Assembly (NCBI GenBank): GCA_947652605.1
Contig: OX393582.1
Location: 13,540,544 to 13,604,543 of the forward strand
Source: Elmis aenea
Taxonomy: Eukaryota > Arthropoda > Insecta > Coleoptera > Elmidae
Direction of reading: 5' to 3'
Length of the DNA: 64,000 bases
The notes below the pieces were generated by a model that worked only from the letters and a program-made list of their open reading frames with translations, had not been told where the DNA came from and did no database searches. Numbering within the stretch: position 1 is the first letter of the stretch; each line of letters opens with the position of its first letter. A program made the translations under genes and the position numbers. Of the stretch, positions 22,800 to 33,250 are shown piece after piece.

Positions 22800-24055
22800 T
22801 ATAATTTTTGCACTGTACTCTGCTTTTTGAACACTTAAACTAACTCATGTGGCTTTGTTCTCTTCAGTCTTCTATTCAGGTCATTTACATCGAGGAGTTG
22901 GATTCCTTTTATATCAACTTGCTGATTTAGTCTCGCCTCATGTTTAGCTGCATATCTTCTAATTTCACTGGCCACATCCTTGATACCTAGATCGCGATGA
23001 ATGTCACAGTTGCGTACGTACCATGGTGCATTGACGATGTTACGCAACACTTTATTTTGGAGCTTTTGTATTCTACTAATGTGACACTGTTTAGCACACC
23101 CCCATAGTGGTATGCCACACGCCTAGACTGGTTTCAAGATCTGATTATATATCAATACTTTGTTGTATATTGATAGTTGGGAATTGTGCTTCAACAGCCG
23201 ATATAATTTCCTATATTTTAGGCCCAACTCAGTCTTTTCTTTTTTACGTGTTTCTTCCATCTTAGTTTGGCGTCTAGTGTTGTTCCTAAATATTTTGCTG
23301 GGTTTTCGTAGGGAACAGTATTACCATTTATAGTGATGGGCACCGGATTCCTGATGTTTTTGTTCGTAAAATTTATGTGAGTTGATTTTACCTCGTTTAA
23401 TTTTGTCTTCTGTTCCCTGCTCCAATCGAATATCTGATCACTGGCTTGCTGAAGTTTATTTGTCGTGGCTTCTATGTCTTTATCAACTGCTAGGATTGCA
23501 GTGTCATCTGCGGACGTGGCAATAGTTACAGTTTTCAACTCTGGCAGATCAGCTGTATAGAGCAAGTAGAGGATCGGTCCAAGCACGCTGCCCTGCGGTA
23601 CTCCAGCTCTGATTTCCTTCATCTCCGAATACACATCTTCTTGTTTTTTCTAAATAATCAATTGGAAATGTATGATTTCAGTAATTTAGCACATTGTTGT
23701 GGTAGCAGTTTATTTAATTTGTACACAAGCCCTTTGTGCCAGACCTTATCGAAGACCTGGGCCACAAGTAAAAAGATAGCTGAGCAGACTTGTTTGTTTT
23801 CTAACGCTTTCTCTACAGTGATCCTATGTGCTATGTTTATCTCTGAATACAAACTGATGGTTTGGAATGAGTTTTTTCTTTCGATGATATGTGTTAATCG
23901 TTTTAGGAATAATTTCTCGAATAATTTATTGGTAGCAATGATATAGGTCTAGTCTATATGAATTAATCTCATTAGGTGGCTTGCGTGGTTTTTGCAGTAT
24001 TATAACTTCTGCTACCTTACGTACACTTGGGACATGTTTCATTCTAATTGTAATT
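22800..24055 (-). pseudogene. Jockey-like LINE reverse transcriptase (copy B), dead
   Basis: Longest copy of the Jockey-like family here, read on the - strand. From 24050: VPSVRKVAEVII, then KLFEKLFLKRLTHIIERKNS. In 23852-23658: ALENKQVCSAIFLLVAQVFD followed by KVWHKGL, which is RT motif A with its first catalytic Asp replaced by Leu. In 23634-23218: AGVPQGSVLGPILYLLYTAD, then SADDTAIL (the ADD catalytic motif) and NPAKYLGTTLDAKLRWKKH. In 23050-22835: NAPWYVRNCDIHRDLGIKDV and a basic end RRLKRTKPHELV. The endonuclease and ORF1 are missing, and frameshifts and a deletion occur near 23100-23220. 5'-truncated and inactive. Confidence 0.9.
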
Positions 24056-24988
24056 AAATAAATGTTTAGTATTGATTGTATTCTGACTAAATCATGACAT
24101 ATTTTACATTTACAACAGGAAGTTGTTAATAAAACGTACTGTTAGAAGTGATCCCATTAGTGGCACCCCCTTTATCACTAACGAACATCTCAGAAGGTAA
24201 CACAAATGATCAACGTTACACTTTAAAAAGGCGGGCAACGAAGCCTTATTTAAATATTGGGTAAATTATCGACGCAACGAACGTTTTAAAACTCTTGAAT
24301 GTATAAAAAAGTTTTATATCCATACGTTAAGATAACAGAGGCTAATAATTTTTCATTAAAAGTATTATTTATTCTGCATATTTTTCGCCAACTTATCATC
24401 TCAAATTAACGAATGAGTAATTAAACGGCAATTAAAGTCGTACATTTTGCGACATCTTCGAGATATGGCCAAAAAAATGCGTGTTCTCTTATCGGGGGTC
24501 TTGAAAATCCACTTTATTATACGTGAATTAATGCTCCAGTAAAATTTTTAATTACTCGGTTTTTAAAGGTTTTATGTTCGTTAATTTATGAGACGGTACA
24601 AAAGTCCGGTGTGGTTTATATGATTATGTTGCTTGATGCGTCTTTCTAAAAAAAAATTAAGAAATAATATTACATTGTACTTACCTACTCGAAGGGGAAT
24701 AAATTTTTTGGATTTTAAAGTATAATTTGTTGTACTGAGCGTGTTTTAACAAAAATAACCTTTAAAAAAAATTATACATTTATTTTCAGCATGTTCTAAT
24801 AAGTAATAATATTACAAGCTTTTTGTAACTAAATTCAAAGCGTCACTTAGCATGTCCATACAAAACATATACAACAAAAATTCAGAACTAACTTAATACT
24901 ATTAAAATATTTAACTAAATGCTTCAGATATTTTTGTACCAATTCTTTATTGGATACCGACCAGTTACAGCTGTCTATAGTTATTTTA
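24056..24988. other. AT-rich, no gene recognised
   Basis: No supported feature. Confidence 0.4.
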
Positions 24989-25471
24989 GGTTTGTTCCAG
25001 CAAGGCTATGTACGATCCAATGTACTATCAGGATTCTGCGCAGTTTCCATATCGCGTTCCAGCACAGTCTCTGATAGTTCACTGGATGGTTAGTCGGCTG
25101 TTCCAACTGTTATAAACTTAATACATGAACTAGTCAGTGTACGGTCAAAACAGTACGTGAATGAAGGCATGTACTAGCGCTTGGATTTTTACACGCATGC
25201 GCTGTTCGTAACTAATGTGACCTCTGATAGCTATGCATCGCCCTCCCAATTCCATTTAGTACTGGATTCTTAAGATGTTTACCCTTGTGATGCGCACATT
25301 TTTATGAACCCAATAGTCACAATTGTCATTTACTGTTAGGCCAGTCGTAAAAGCGTTCCAACAGTGGCTAATACTGGGCAATACATTTATTAGTACATAG
25401 TTCACGCATGCGAATAAACAGTTCATGTACTTATGCATGAATTGGTTTTAAATCGCTTGTTGGAACAAACC
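24989..25471. mobile_element. MITE with TAGGTTTGTTCC ends, about 483 bp
   Basis: Left end TAGGTTTGTTCCAGCAAG, right end CTTGTTGGAACAAACCTA: an 18-bp inverted repeat with one mismatch, consistent with a TA target. The interior has several GCATGC and GTACATG palindromes. A fragment of the right end recurs at 50050-50092. Non-coding. Confidence 0.7.
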
Positions 25472-26394
25472 TACTATGAACTAGAACTTGAAGCATTTCT
25501 TATTTAGAAAATTCTTCAATAAGCAATAGCAAAGTATAAAAACAAGCTGATTTACACAGACTAATGCTTTCTTTGGTACAAAAAATAAATTGCTTGCTGA
25601 ACAAGCTCAGCTAAACTTTCTAAAAAATTCGGGTATATTTTGGTCACAATAAATCCATTTGTAATTCGTGGCGATCAAAATTATTAAAACGTAAATATAT
25701 GGGTCACTTTGCAAAAAAAAAATCAATCGTTTTGACAATTTCCACCACACATGTAGCAGCGGATCGGTATCAAAGTGAAAAGAGGACATTGTTTGCATAC
25801 TGAAGTACGTAAGAACACGTGGAATCGTCTTGTACAAACACAAACAAAGCTTCCTACAAGTTTTAGTTATGCTTGTACGCGGAGCCACCGTATACCGTAA
25901 GCTCCCTTTGTGGCGTGTAATACAAATATCTACAATTCAAAAGTGGGAGTGTTCTGCTGCAGCATTCAGAGCAGATAGCTGCAGATATCAGATAACAATC
26001 GGCGCTTTGAATATCCTCTACTTTCTCGGTTGTTAAATGGCGGTGCTTGAGGTTTTATTCGAGGTTATGTCAGGTGGACACTTCTTATTGTTGCCGTATG
26101 ACATCGCACGTGCGCTGCACCTTCCTACCGCGTTTCTGTTTACTTATTTTGTTGATAGTGTATCTCACTCACCTACACGTTTCCTGCATTTGTTTTAGAA
26201 CATGCTAAGGCTCCTATATAATATTGACAGCCACCTTATCTTTAAGAATATATTTATACACATGAGTGCTGCTGGCATTGTTCTCTGACAGTCACAACTC
26301 TTGGATTATAAAGTATTTTTATTACAACAATTATTAAGTTGTAGCAAAGACATTGACACTTTTTTAGTTGGGTTTAGCATTCATTTGTTTTAGG
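25472..26394. other. No gene recognised
   Basis: Short frames at 25607-25888 (-) and 25830-26036 (+) show no family resemblance. Confidence 0.35.
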
Positions 26395-26875
26395 TCCATG
26401 TCCTGGGCCCCCCCACATTTGAAATGTAACTTTTTTTTTAATGTAGAAGGTTGTGCTAGCCTTGTGCTGGCGTGCTTTGTTAAAATTTTTGATTGTGCTG
26501 GTTTCGTTAGGCTACAAATTCAATTTGAATTTGGGGGGGCTGTGGACATGATAGCCCCCCCACCACGTAATTTAAACATTTTTTTTAGACAGATTTGTTG
26601 TGCTAGCCTTGTGCTGGCGTGCTTTGTTAAAATTTTTGATTGTGCTAGTTCCGTAAGGCTACAAATTCAATTTTAATTTGGGGGGGCTGTGGACATGATA
26701 GCCCCCCCACCACGTAATTTAAACATTTTTTTAGACAGATATGTTGTGCTAGTCTTGTGCTGGCGTGCTTTGTTAAAATTTTTGATTGTGCTGGTTCCAT
26801 TACACCACAATTTTGTTTTTAAATTGGAGGGGCTGTAGACATGATAGTCCCCCCACCAAGTAATTTAAACATTTA
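26395..26875 (+). repeat. About 147-bp tandem repeat, 3+ copies, each with a GC hairpin
   Basis: The anchor TTGTGCTAGCCTTGTGCTGG recurs at 26451, 26598 and (one change) 26744, spacing 147 and 146. Units share GTAATTTAAACATTTTTTT. Between units lies a perfect 9-bp hairpin, GGGGGGGCT/AGCCCCCCC, with the loop GTGGACATGAT (26533-26561 and 26680-26708). The third copy is weaker (GGGGCT...AGTCCCC). A 102-codon frame (26368-26676) results from the repeat and is probably not a gene. Confidence 0.9.
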
Positions 26876-27209
26876 AATATTTTAAAGTGCTATGTTGTAA
26901 CAATGTTTGTCCTATAATTTTCGTCTATGTAAAACAATTTTATGTATTTTAAATGTGTCTATGGCATCTAAAAAAAATTATAACAGTTTCAATTAAAATT
27001 AGTAATGACATAAATCAAAATAAACCTACATATGCCACTCATCAATTAAATAATACTGTAAAGTACAAGCACGTGTTTTTTTAAATTTTATTATAAGGAC
27101 TTTTTGCTGATTTTTCATCACAGATGTACAATTTTAAATTTTAACTATTAAACTATTAACTTTCAACTATTAAAGAATATTCTTTTACTATGTTACAATA
27201 TACACTATA
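26876..27209. other. AT-rich, nothing recognised
   Basis: No supported feature. Confidence 0.4.
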
Positions 27210-27885
27210 CAGGGTGATTGATTGAGACCGGTACTTAAAAATTCGCTAATTTGCTGCAATAATGACATCTCAAAAATAGCGATTTTTCAGGAGAGGCGTT
27301 TTAAACATTTGAATTATAATAACTTAAATGGCATAAGAACGACACAGTGCTCTATTGTGGCGAGATTTGGGAGCTCAGATATGTCGTTCTTGCCACAAAT
27401 AGTACATAAAACAACCTTTCTCCCTGTACCATTATCTCAAAAATCGCGATTTTTGAGTTATGTCATTTATTGCAGCAAATGAATGATATGAAGAATGAAA
27501 AAGGGTATGGATCTGAAATTTTGGTTATGACCATAATGGCATCTGGTCTGTTTATTGAAAATATTTTCAATATGGCGACACTTCCGGAAACACCAGAAGT
27601 TGACGTCTACTTTCTTATTTCAAATACAATGGTCAATTTTTTATTGCGTATATGGATGTAAAACGTTATTTTAGCGGGACTTTTATTAGCATTCCCTATA
27701 CCTAAGTGCAGTCATTTTTAAAATTTTTGGACTTTTTTGAAAATTCTTAGATTTTCATCGTGATGCTTAATATTATCTAACCCCGCCATTTTTAAAAAAA
27801 AACCCTTAAATTTAGACCATGCTTAGAAGAAACCTTGGAGTGCATCCTGGAATTCATGCAATGGATGCATTACTTACAGGGTGTC
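27210..27885 (+). mobile_element. Left arm of a mariner-superfamily element (family of 28813-31442), cut by the assembly gap
   Basis: Starts CAGGGTGATTGATTGAGACC after a TA, as does the element at 28813. From 27490 to 27885 it follows the same arm (AATGAAAAAGGGTATGGATC ... ATGCATTACTTACAGGGTGT) up to the Ns. A small MITE is nested at 27249-27480. No transposase is visible on this side of the gap. Confidence 0.85.
27249..27480. mobile_element. Nested hairpin MITE, 232 bp
   Basis: Ends ATTTGCTGCAATAATGACAT and (inverted) ATTTGCTGCAATAAATGACA. An inner inverted pair AAGAACGACA/TGTCGTTCTT is also present. It interrupts the arm of the element at 27210, which in the copy at 28813 is continuous across this point. 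Confidence 0.75.
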
Positions 27886-28085
27886 NNNNNNNNNNNNNNN
27901 NNNNNNNNNNNNNNNNNNNNNNNNNNNNNNNNNNNNNNNNNNNNNNNNNNNNNNNNNNNNNNNNNNNNNNNNNNNNNNNNNNNNNNNNNNNNNNNNNNNN
28001 NNNNNNNNNNNNNNNNNNNNNNNNNNNNNNNNNNNNNNNNNNNNNNNNNNNNNNNNNNNNNNNNNNNNNNNNNNNNNNNNNNNNN
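27886..28085. other. Assembly gap (200 N)
   Basis: Exactly 200 undetermined bases, probably a placeholder. It lies in the inverted-repeat arm of a transposon, where a hairpin or repeat collapse could break the assembly. Frames running through it are artefacts. Confidence 1.
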
Positions 28086-28489
28086 GTATACATTTCACAG
28101 TTGGCAGCAAACATTGAAAATCAAATAAAACTAGAATTACTAACAGAACCTGCATGAAAATTGTTGAGGGTATATTATGAAACGTCATTTTTGCAAATTA
28201 AGCATGCAAACACCGATGTTTAAAAATCGTAGATCAACGTCAAATTTCATATTTTTAAACTGTCAAAAATTAGGTGAACATTACGCGCGCTTCTCAGGTT
28301 ATCCAATCTGATGTATATTAGCTGCCTATGGTCCAATCACGTCCAATCGTCGCATTAAAAAGAGAGGATGTATATTGTATACACATATTTATGTTCCATT
28401 CACTATGTTACGCAAAATTTGAACTACTAGCAATATATGTTTACTAGATAATATGATTAAAATGGTATATTTAATAAAATAAAAGCTAT
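28086..28489. other. Unassigned sequence after the gap
   Basis: A short frame from the gap to 28157 (ISQLAANIENQIKLELLTEP) ends in a stop and could be the end of something lost in the gap. The rest is AT-rich. Confidence 0.25.
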
Positions 28490-28812
28490 GTGGTTGTCAT
28501 AGTATTTTTGTTTTGTATTTTTCAAGCTATTTTTTTTGTATATTTTGTGGTTTTGTTAAAAATGTTTTGGACACTAACAAAAGTTCACGAAGTGTTTAAG
28601 GACAATTTAAAAGCCGAAGAGTTCTTAATATCAAATAATTTAGTGCCAAAAACTAAAACGTGTATAAAGTGTAATGTGGAAATGGTTAGAATCGGCAATA
28701 TGTGGAAATGTCGTGCGGTCATTCCGAGACATAGAAAACGTGCGAAAGCATGTAACTATAGTGTGAGTGTTTATGAAAAAACTATGTTTTCCGGGACGCA
28801 CTTGCCTTTATA
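28490..28812 (+). pseudogene. Merlin/ISXO2-like transposase N-terminus, cut by a transposon
   Basis: The likely start is the methionine at 28562 (MFWTLTKVHEVFKD) rather than 28490, whose extra residues look like translated AT-rich leader. The frame reads EEFLISNNLVPKTKTCIKCN, then MWKCR and KACNYSVSVYEKT, and MFSGTHLPL. This is the zinc-ribbon and following strand of ISXO2/Merlin transposases ('C..C....W.CR.....C.Y..S...GT.F..S.LPL'). The reading frame is ended by the mariner-type element whose TA target is at 28811-28812. The sequence beyond that element (31445 on) does not obviously resume the protein. The DDE catalytic domain is absent. Confidence 0.65.
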
Positions 28813-29583
28813 CAGGGTGATTGATTGAGACCGGGCATTAAAAATATATGAAGAATGAAAAAGGGTACGGATCTGAAATTTTGGTTATGACCATAATGGC
28901 ATCTGATCTGTTTAATGAAAATATTTTCAATATGGCGACACTTCCGGAAATACCGGAAGTTGATGTCTACTTTCTTATTTCAAATACAATGGTCTATTTT
29001 TTATTGCGTATTTGGATTTAAAACGTTATTTTAGAGGGACTTTTATTGGCATTCTCTATACCTAAGTGCAGCCATTTTTGAGATTTTTGGACTTTTTTGA
29101 AAATTTTTCGATTTTCATCGTAATGCTTAATATTATCTACCGCCACCATTTTTGAAGCGAAAACGCTCAAATTTAGATTATGCATAGAAGAAAGCTTGGA
29201 GTTCATGCTGGAATTTTTGAAATCGATGCATTACTTACAGGGTGTCCAAAATTTAATTTTATTTTAATACAACTTCAGACCACTATAACAAATTTTTTTT
29301 AAATACAATGCCCAATATTTTTTTTCATTTTCTAATGCAAAATTCAATTCTGCAGCAATCCTTATTAGCATTCCCTATACCTATCTGCAATAATTTTCGA
29401 GTTATTAAGGGTTTTTGATAAAGTTAAGAACAAATTGTAACATTTTTAAATAGCAAGCCTTGGAATTGACAACAAATGCCAATATTGATAACTGTCAAAA
29501 ACTTGTATCGCGTTTGTCAGTTGTGTTAATAAAAATGGAAAATCAAGAGTATTCAAACACAGATATTTTAAACTTATTTTACA
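28813..29583 (+). repeat. Left terminal inverted repeat
   Basis: Pairs with 30674-31442. It contains both candidate start codons of the transposase (29460 and 29535) and its first 40 or so codons. Confidence 0.9.
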
Positions 29584-30602
29584 TTCATGGAGAATTTCAC
29601 AAGATTATTACAAGAACTTGCCGTGTATTCAATGAGAGATATCCTCATTTGAATGTTATGACCAGACAAAAATTTCAACGAATAGAATCAAATTTTTTGC
29701 AATTCGGAAGAGTGAAATCTGGTAGTATTCGACCTAAGCGTGTGACAGGTAATGAAAATAATGAAGTTAACATCCTGGGATATTTTAATGCCCATCCTCG
29801 GCGGTCAATTCGATCGGCAGCACAAGACTTGGGTTTAACATACTATGCGATCCAAGCTACATTAGAAAAGCATAAAATGCACAACTATTCGTTCACTGCA
29901 GTTCAAGAACTTCACCTAGGCGACGATGTTAGAAGAGTGGAATTTTGCGAACAGATATTAATTAAAATCCAGGAAGACCCGCTGTTTCTTCGAAAAATTA
30001 TCTGGACAGATGAGGCAAAATTTAATAGAGAAGGGGTAGTTAACAGGCGAAATTTACACCACTGGTCTACAGAAAACCCCCATTTAAAGCGAGATGTACA
30101 TTTTCAAAATCATTTTAGTTTTAACGTTTTCTGTCTGCTTATGGATAATCGATATTCTTTTTTAATTTACGATCGAAATTTAACCGGCGAAAGGTACGTC
30201 GATATGCTAAGAGGAGTAGTGGCGGCATTTCTAGAGAGGTTGCCGCTTAATACTTTAAGAGAGTGTTGGTACCAGATGGACGGAGCTCCCGCCCATTCTA
30301 CTCGTAGCGTGGACCGGGAGCTCACACAGAATTTCGAAGACCGCTGGATTGGCCGTAATGGACCATTGCAATGGCCTCCAAGATCTCCCGATTTAACCCC
30401 TCTAGATTTTTTCCTGTGGGGCTACATTAAAAGCAAAGTATACGTCAGTCCAGTACGGACAAGGGAAGAATTGGAGGAACGCGTCAGAGCGGCATTCCGC
30501 CAGTTAAACCCCGATCACATTTACAAGGCTTGCACAGAAGCAGTTTATTCAAGAATTCATCGCTGTCTGCAGGAAAATGGGGGCCACATAGAGCATTTAT
30601 AA
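29460..30602 (+). CDS. Tc1/mariner-superfamily transposase, intact (380 aa)
   Basis: Encodes the recombinase that excises and reinserts the surrounding element at TA sites in the nucleus. Residues about 26-90 (MENQEYSNTDILNLFYIHGE onward) form a helix-turn-helix of the type common in insect mariner relatives (DUF4817-like), and residues about 100-135 a second one. Catalytic residues: D in IIWTDEAKF (about 183), D in WYQMDGAPAH, and D in SPDLTPLDFFLW. By my count 41 residues lie between the second and third Asp, suggesting the DD41D group. The second Met (residue 26) may be the true start, giving 355 aa. Both candidate starts lie inside the inverted repeat. No stops or frameshifts, so probably functional. 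The stop at 30600 is followed by unique sequence and then the right arm. Confidence 0.95.
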   Translation: MELTTNANIDNCQKLVSRLSVVLIKMENQEYSNTDILNLFYIHGEFHKIITRTCRVFNERYPHLNVMTRQKFQRIESNFLQFGRVKSGSIRPKRVTGNENNEVNILGYFNAHPRRSIRSAAQDLGLTYYAIQATLEKHKMHNYSFTAVQELHLGDDVRRVEFCEQILIKIQEDPLFLRKIIWTDEAKFNREGVVNRRNLHHWSTENPHLKRDVHFQNHFSFNVFCLLMDNRYSFLIYDRNLTGERYVDMLRGVVAAFLERLPLNTLRECWYQMDGAPAHSTRSVDRELTQNFEDRWIGRNGPLQWPPRSPDLTPLDFFLWGYIKSKVYVSPVRTREELEERVRAAFRQLNPDHIYKACTEAVYSRIHRCLQENGGHIEHL

Positions 30603-30673
30603 TTTTTTTGACCTTTATCTGTATTTTTGTTTTTCCTTATTTTATTTCCATCTTGTTACTTTATTCATACATA

Positions 30674-31442
30674 TAAAATAAGTTTAAAATATCCGTGTTT
30701 GAATACTCTTGATTTTCCATTTTTATGAACACAACTGACAAACGCGATACAAGTTTTTGACAGTTATCAATATTGGCATTTGTTGTCAATTCCAAGGCTT
30801 GCTATTTAAAAATGTTACAATTTGTTCTTAACTTTATCAAAAACCCTTAATAACTCGAAAATTATTGCAGATAGGTATAGGGAATGCTAATAAGGATTGC
30901 TGCAGAATTGAATTTTTCATTAGGAAATGAAAAAAAATATTGGGCATTGTATTTAAAAAAAATTAGTTATAGTGGTCTGAAGTTGTATTAAAATAAAATT
31001 AAATTTTGGACACCCTGTAAGTAATGCATCGATTTCAAAAATTCCAGCATGAACTCCAAGCTTTCTTCTATGCATAATCTAAATTTGAACGTTTTCGCTT
31101 CAAAAATGGTGGCGGTAGATAATATTAAGCATTACGATGAAAATCGAAAAATTTTCAAAAAAGTCCAAAAATCTCAAAAATGGCTGCACTTAGGTATAGG
31201 GAATGCTAATAAAAGTCACTCTAAAATAACGTTTTAAATCCAAATACGCAATAAAAAATAGACCATTGTATTTGAAATAAGAAAGTAGACGTCAACTTCC
31301 GGTATTTCCGGAAGTGTCGCCATATTGAAAATATTTTCATTAAACAGATCAGATGCCATTATGGTCATAACCAAAATTTCAGATCCGTACCCTTTTTCAT
31401 TCTTCATATATTTTTAATGCCCGGTCTCAATCAATCACCCTG
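30674..31442 (-). repeat. Right terminal inverted repeat
   Basis: Inverse of 28813-29583. It carries an antisense copy of the transposase start region, so any promoter in the arm would also fire inward from this side. Confidence 0.9.
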
Positions 31443-31838
31443 TATATCCTCCAATATAAATCAAAATCATAAATTCATTGCTTGATATATCTATAACGTC
31501 AATATGTCGATCTATGTCCTCAAATAATTTGTCTAAATTGTGTCATTTTGTGATAACTCAAAAAGTAAGGTTTTTATTTCAAAGTTTCCGTAAATCGCTG
31601 ATTTTTACTTTAACAGATTAATGGTTCTTAATTTCTTTTCAGATTCTAAAACTTGTTCTACACTTATATTATAAGAAGTTCCACTCATTTGTCTATCTAT
31701 ATTAACCAAATCTTGCTTCCAATGGATCTGTTTGAAATTTTCCCAACAATACAAATTGTATTTTATGTTGCTCAACTAAATATTTTATCAATAATAGTAA
31801 CGTATTTGCAAGTATGTGTTAATGAAGAAAATGGTTTG
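31443..31838. other. AT-rich, nothing recognised
   Basis: No coding or repeat signal apart from the TA duplication at the start. Confidence 0.4.
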
Positions 31839-32129
31839 TCAACGTTCCGTTTCGTTTAGCAATGTTATTAATTTCTCATCCCATTTTTTAACCCTTTCTA
31901 CAAGATTTTTCAAAAATGCTAAGGTTTCATGTTGCAAGTGTGTTATTGGTTCTGCATATTGATCACGAAGACGTTGCCCTTTATATACATTTTTGCAATT
32001 TACAATTTTCCACCTATAAGAAATTAATTGTATAAATGTGATTGTACCCAAAGCATTCATTTTTAAATCATTTTGGAAAATTTTCAAAGCAGTAATGTTC
32101 TTTTCGTAAAACAACACAAAGTAATACAT
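31839..32129 (-). pseudogene. Possible P-element/THAP9-like transposase fragment
   Basis: The 96-codon frame reads LKIFQNDLKMNALGTITFIQ, then WKIVNCKNVYKGQRLRDQYA and EPITHLQHETLAFLKNLVER, a charged segment that looks like real protein in an AT-rich setting. The order 'T..FI......W..IVN.K....G.RLRD....P.T' recalls a region of P-like (THAP9-related) transposases. Flanking frames are broken by stops. The assignment is from memory of the family and is tentative; it might be another unclassified transposase. Confidence 0.35.
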
Positions 32130-32438
32130 TTTGTCATTGAATTCCTATGGGACTTAAGACTAGCTTGCTTAAAACAGGTGCAGTTTTAATTACATTAGAA
32201 TTTTCTGAATAATTAAGTCGCTTTAGGTGTGAAATTTTAGCTTCTAAATACCTATCGAATGTTACTATTGAACGATTTTCTCAATGAAGAACACTTAGTA
32301 TGATTATATATGTTGGAGATACAAAATTTTCTTTAATTATCTCGTTTTAGAGACCAGCAAAGACATTAAAACGTGCCGCAACATGAGCAAATAATGAGCG
32401 GTCGGCCTTAATCCTCACCACTTTTCTCGCATTTTGCA

Positions 32439-32530
32439 CACACCAAGCTCGGTATACCGATGTACACGATATACTGCACTCGGTATTCCGGGATACCGAA
32501 TCCAATTGGTAGACCGAGCGGTATCTTAGC
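32439..32530 (+). repeat. Harbinger left inverted end
   Basis: Rich in GGTATACCGA and related CGGTA motifs. Inverse-similar to 37395-37490. Confidence 0.6.
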
Positions 32531-32768
32531 GGTCGTTAATCATTAATTTGTCTTCTTGTACTTTGTATTTTGTGGTACATTTGTAAAAATTTATATTAAG
32601 TTTACATAGTTTATTTCCGATATATTCAAAATGTTACGTATTTAAAAACATTTACTAGTAAAAATTACAACATGGATTATGGATTATCACTAATTGATAT
32701 TTTTGCCTCTAAAATATGTTGCGATGGCTCATTCATTCATGTGTTTTGGTTTTATTATTATTTTATAG

Positions 32769-33005
32769 GAAGATAAGAAAGACAATTTGGGTCTATGAAA
32801 TTAAAATCTCAAGAGAGGAAGAGGGAGAGTTTTATACTTTGGTTCCTCAACTCATAAAAGACGAAAAAAGATTTTACTTTTATTTTCGAAAGACTTTTGA
32901 AAGTTTTAATGAAATTCTTAGTGCCATCAGACATGACATCACCAAACAGTCTATTAATTGGCGTAGACCGATACTTCCAGAGGAGCGATTAGCAGTTGCC
33001 TTGAG
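32769..33005 (+). pseudogene. Harbinger transposase, first recognisable exon
   Basis: Encodes the region before the DDE domain: IWVYEIKISREEEGEFYTLV, then DEKRFYFYFRKTFESFNEIL and WRRPILPEERLAVAL. These match 'W.......R...GEF..L...L..D..RF..YFRM....F..LL' and 'I...ERLA..LR' in Harbinger/ALP1-like transposases. An acceptor-like tract ends TTTTATAG at 32768, and a donor GTAAAT follows at 33006. The open frame from 32716 may include intronic leader. The phase joins correctly to 34012. Marked pseudogene because the second exon is frameshifted. Confidence 0.8.
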
Positions 33006-33244
33006 GTAAATAAAAAATGTATTTTTAATTTTTTTTTAAAGTACTTTGGTTATAAACCTTTAATTTTTTAAAAAACAGATTGTAAAATATAAGAGAAAAA
33101 ATTGTACCACAAATATATAACTTAATCAAAAAGTAAAATGCTTAGAAAATAACACATCTTTAAAAAAAAAAATTACATTAAATATACTTTAGAAGTAGTT
33201 TTTAAAATACGACAGTAAGCCTCCACTCTTTGAAATTTCTGTCC

Positions 33245-33250
33245 TTTATT
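33245..33250 (-). promoter_or_regulatory. Polyadenylation signal overlapping the MADF-BESS stop codon
   Basis: On the - strand the end of the gene reads CAATAAAGG; TAA is the stop codon and AATAAA is a canonical poly(A) signal. Confidence 0.5.

Larger units (their letters stand above)
28813..31442 (+). mobile_element. Complete mariner-superfamily transposon with about 770-bp inverted repeats
   Basis: A 2630-bp element bounded by CAGGGTGATTGATTGAGACC and its inverse, flanked by TA on both sides (28811-28812, 31443-31444). The arms 28813-29583 and 30674-31442 are nearly identical with only scattered differences, indicating a recent insertion. The central region holds an intact transposase gene. 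Shorter relatives are at 27210-27885 and 55636-56285. It interrupts a Merlin-like frame. Confidence 0.95.

Noticed and set aside
26368..26676. 102-codon frame with internal amino-acid repeats
   Set aside because: It is the translation of the 147-bp tandem repeat, broken in the third unit. No start context or family.
26533..26708. Helitron 3' hairpin
   Set aside because: No CTRR end after the hairpin, no TC start, and the hairpin repeats with the tandem unit.
27819..28188. Long open frames across the gap on both strands
   Set aside because: They consist mostly of undetermined residues from the 200 Ns.
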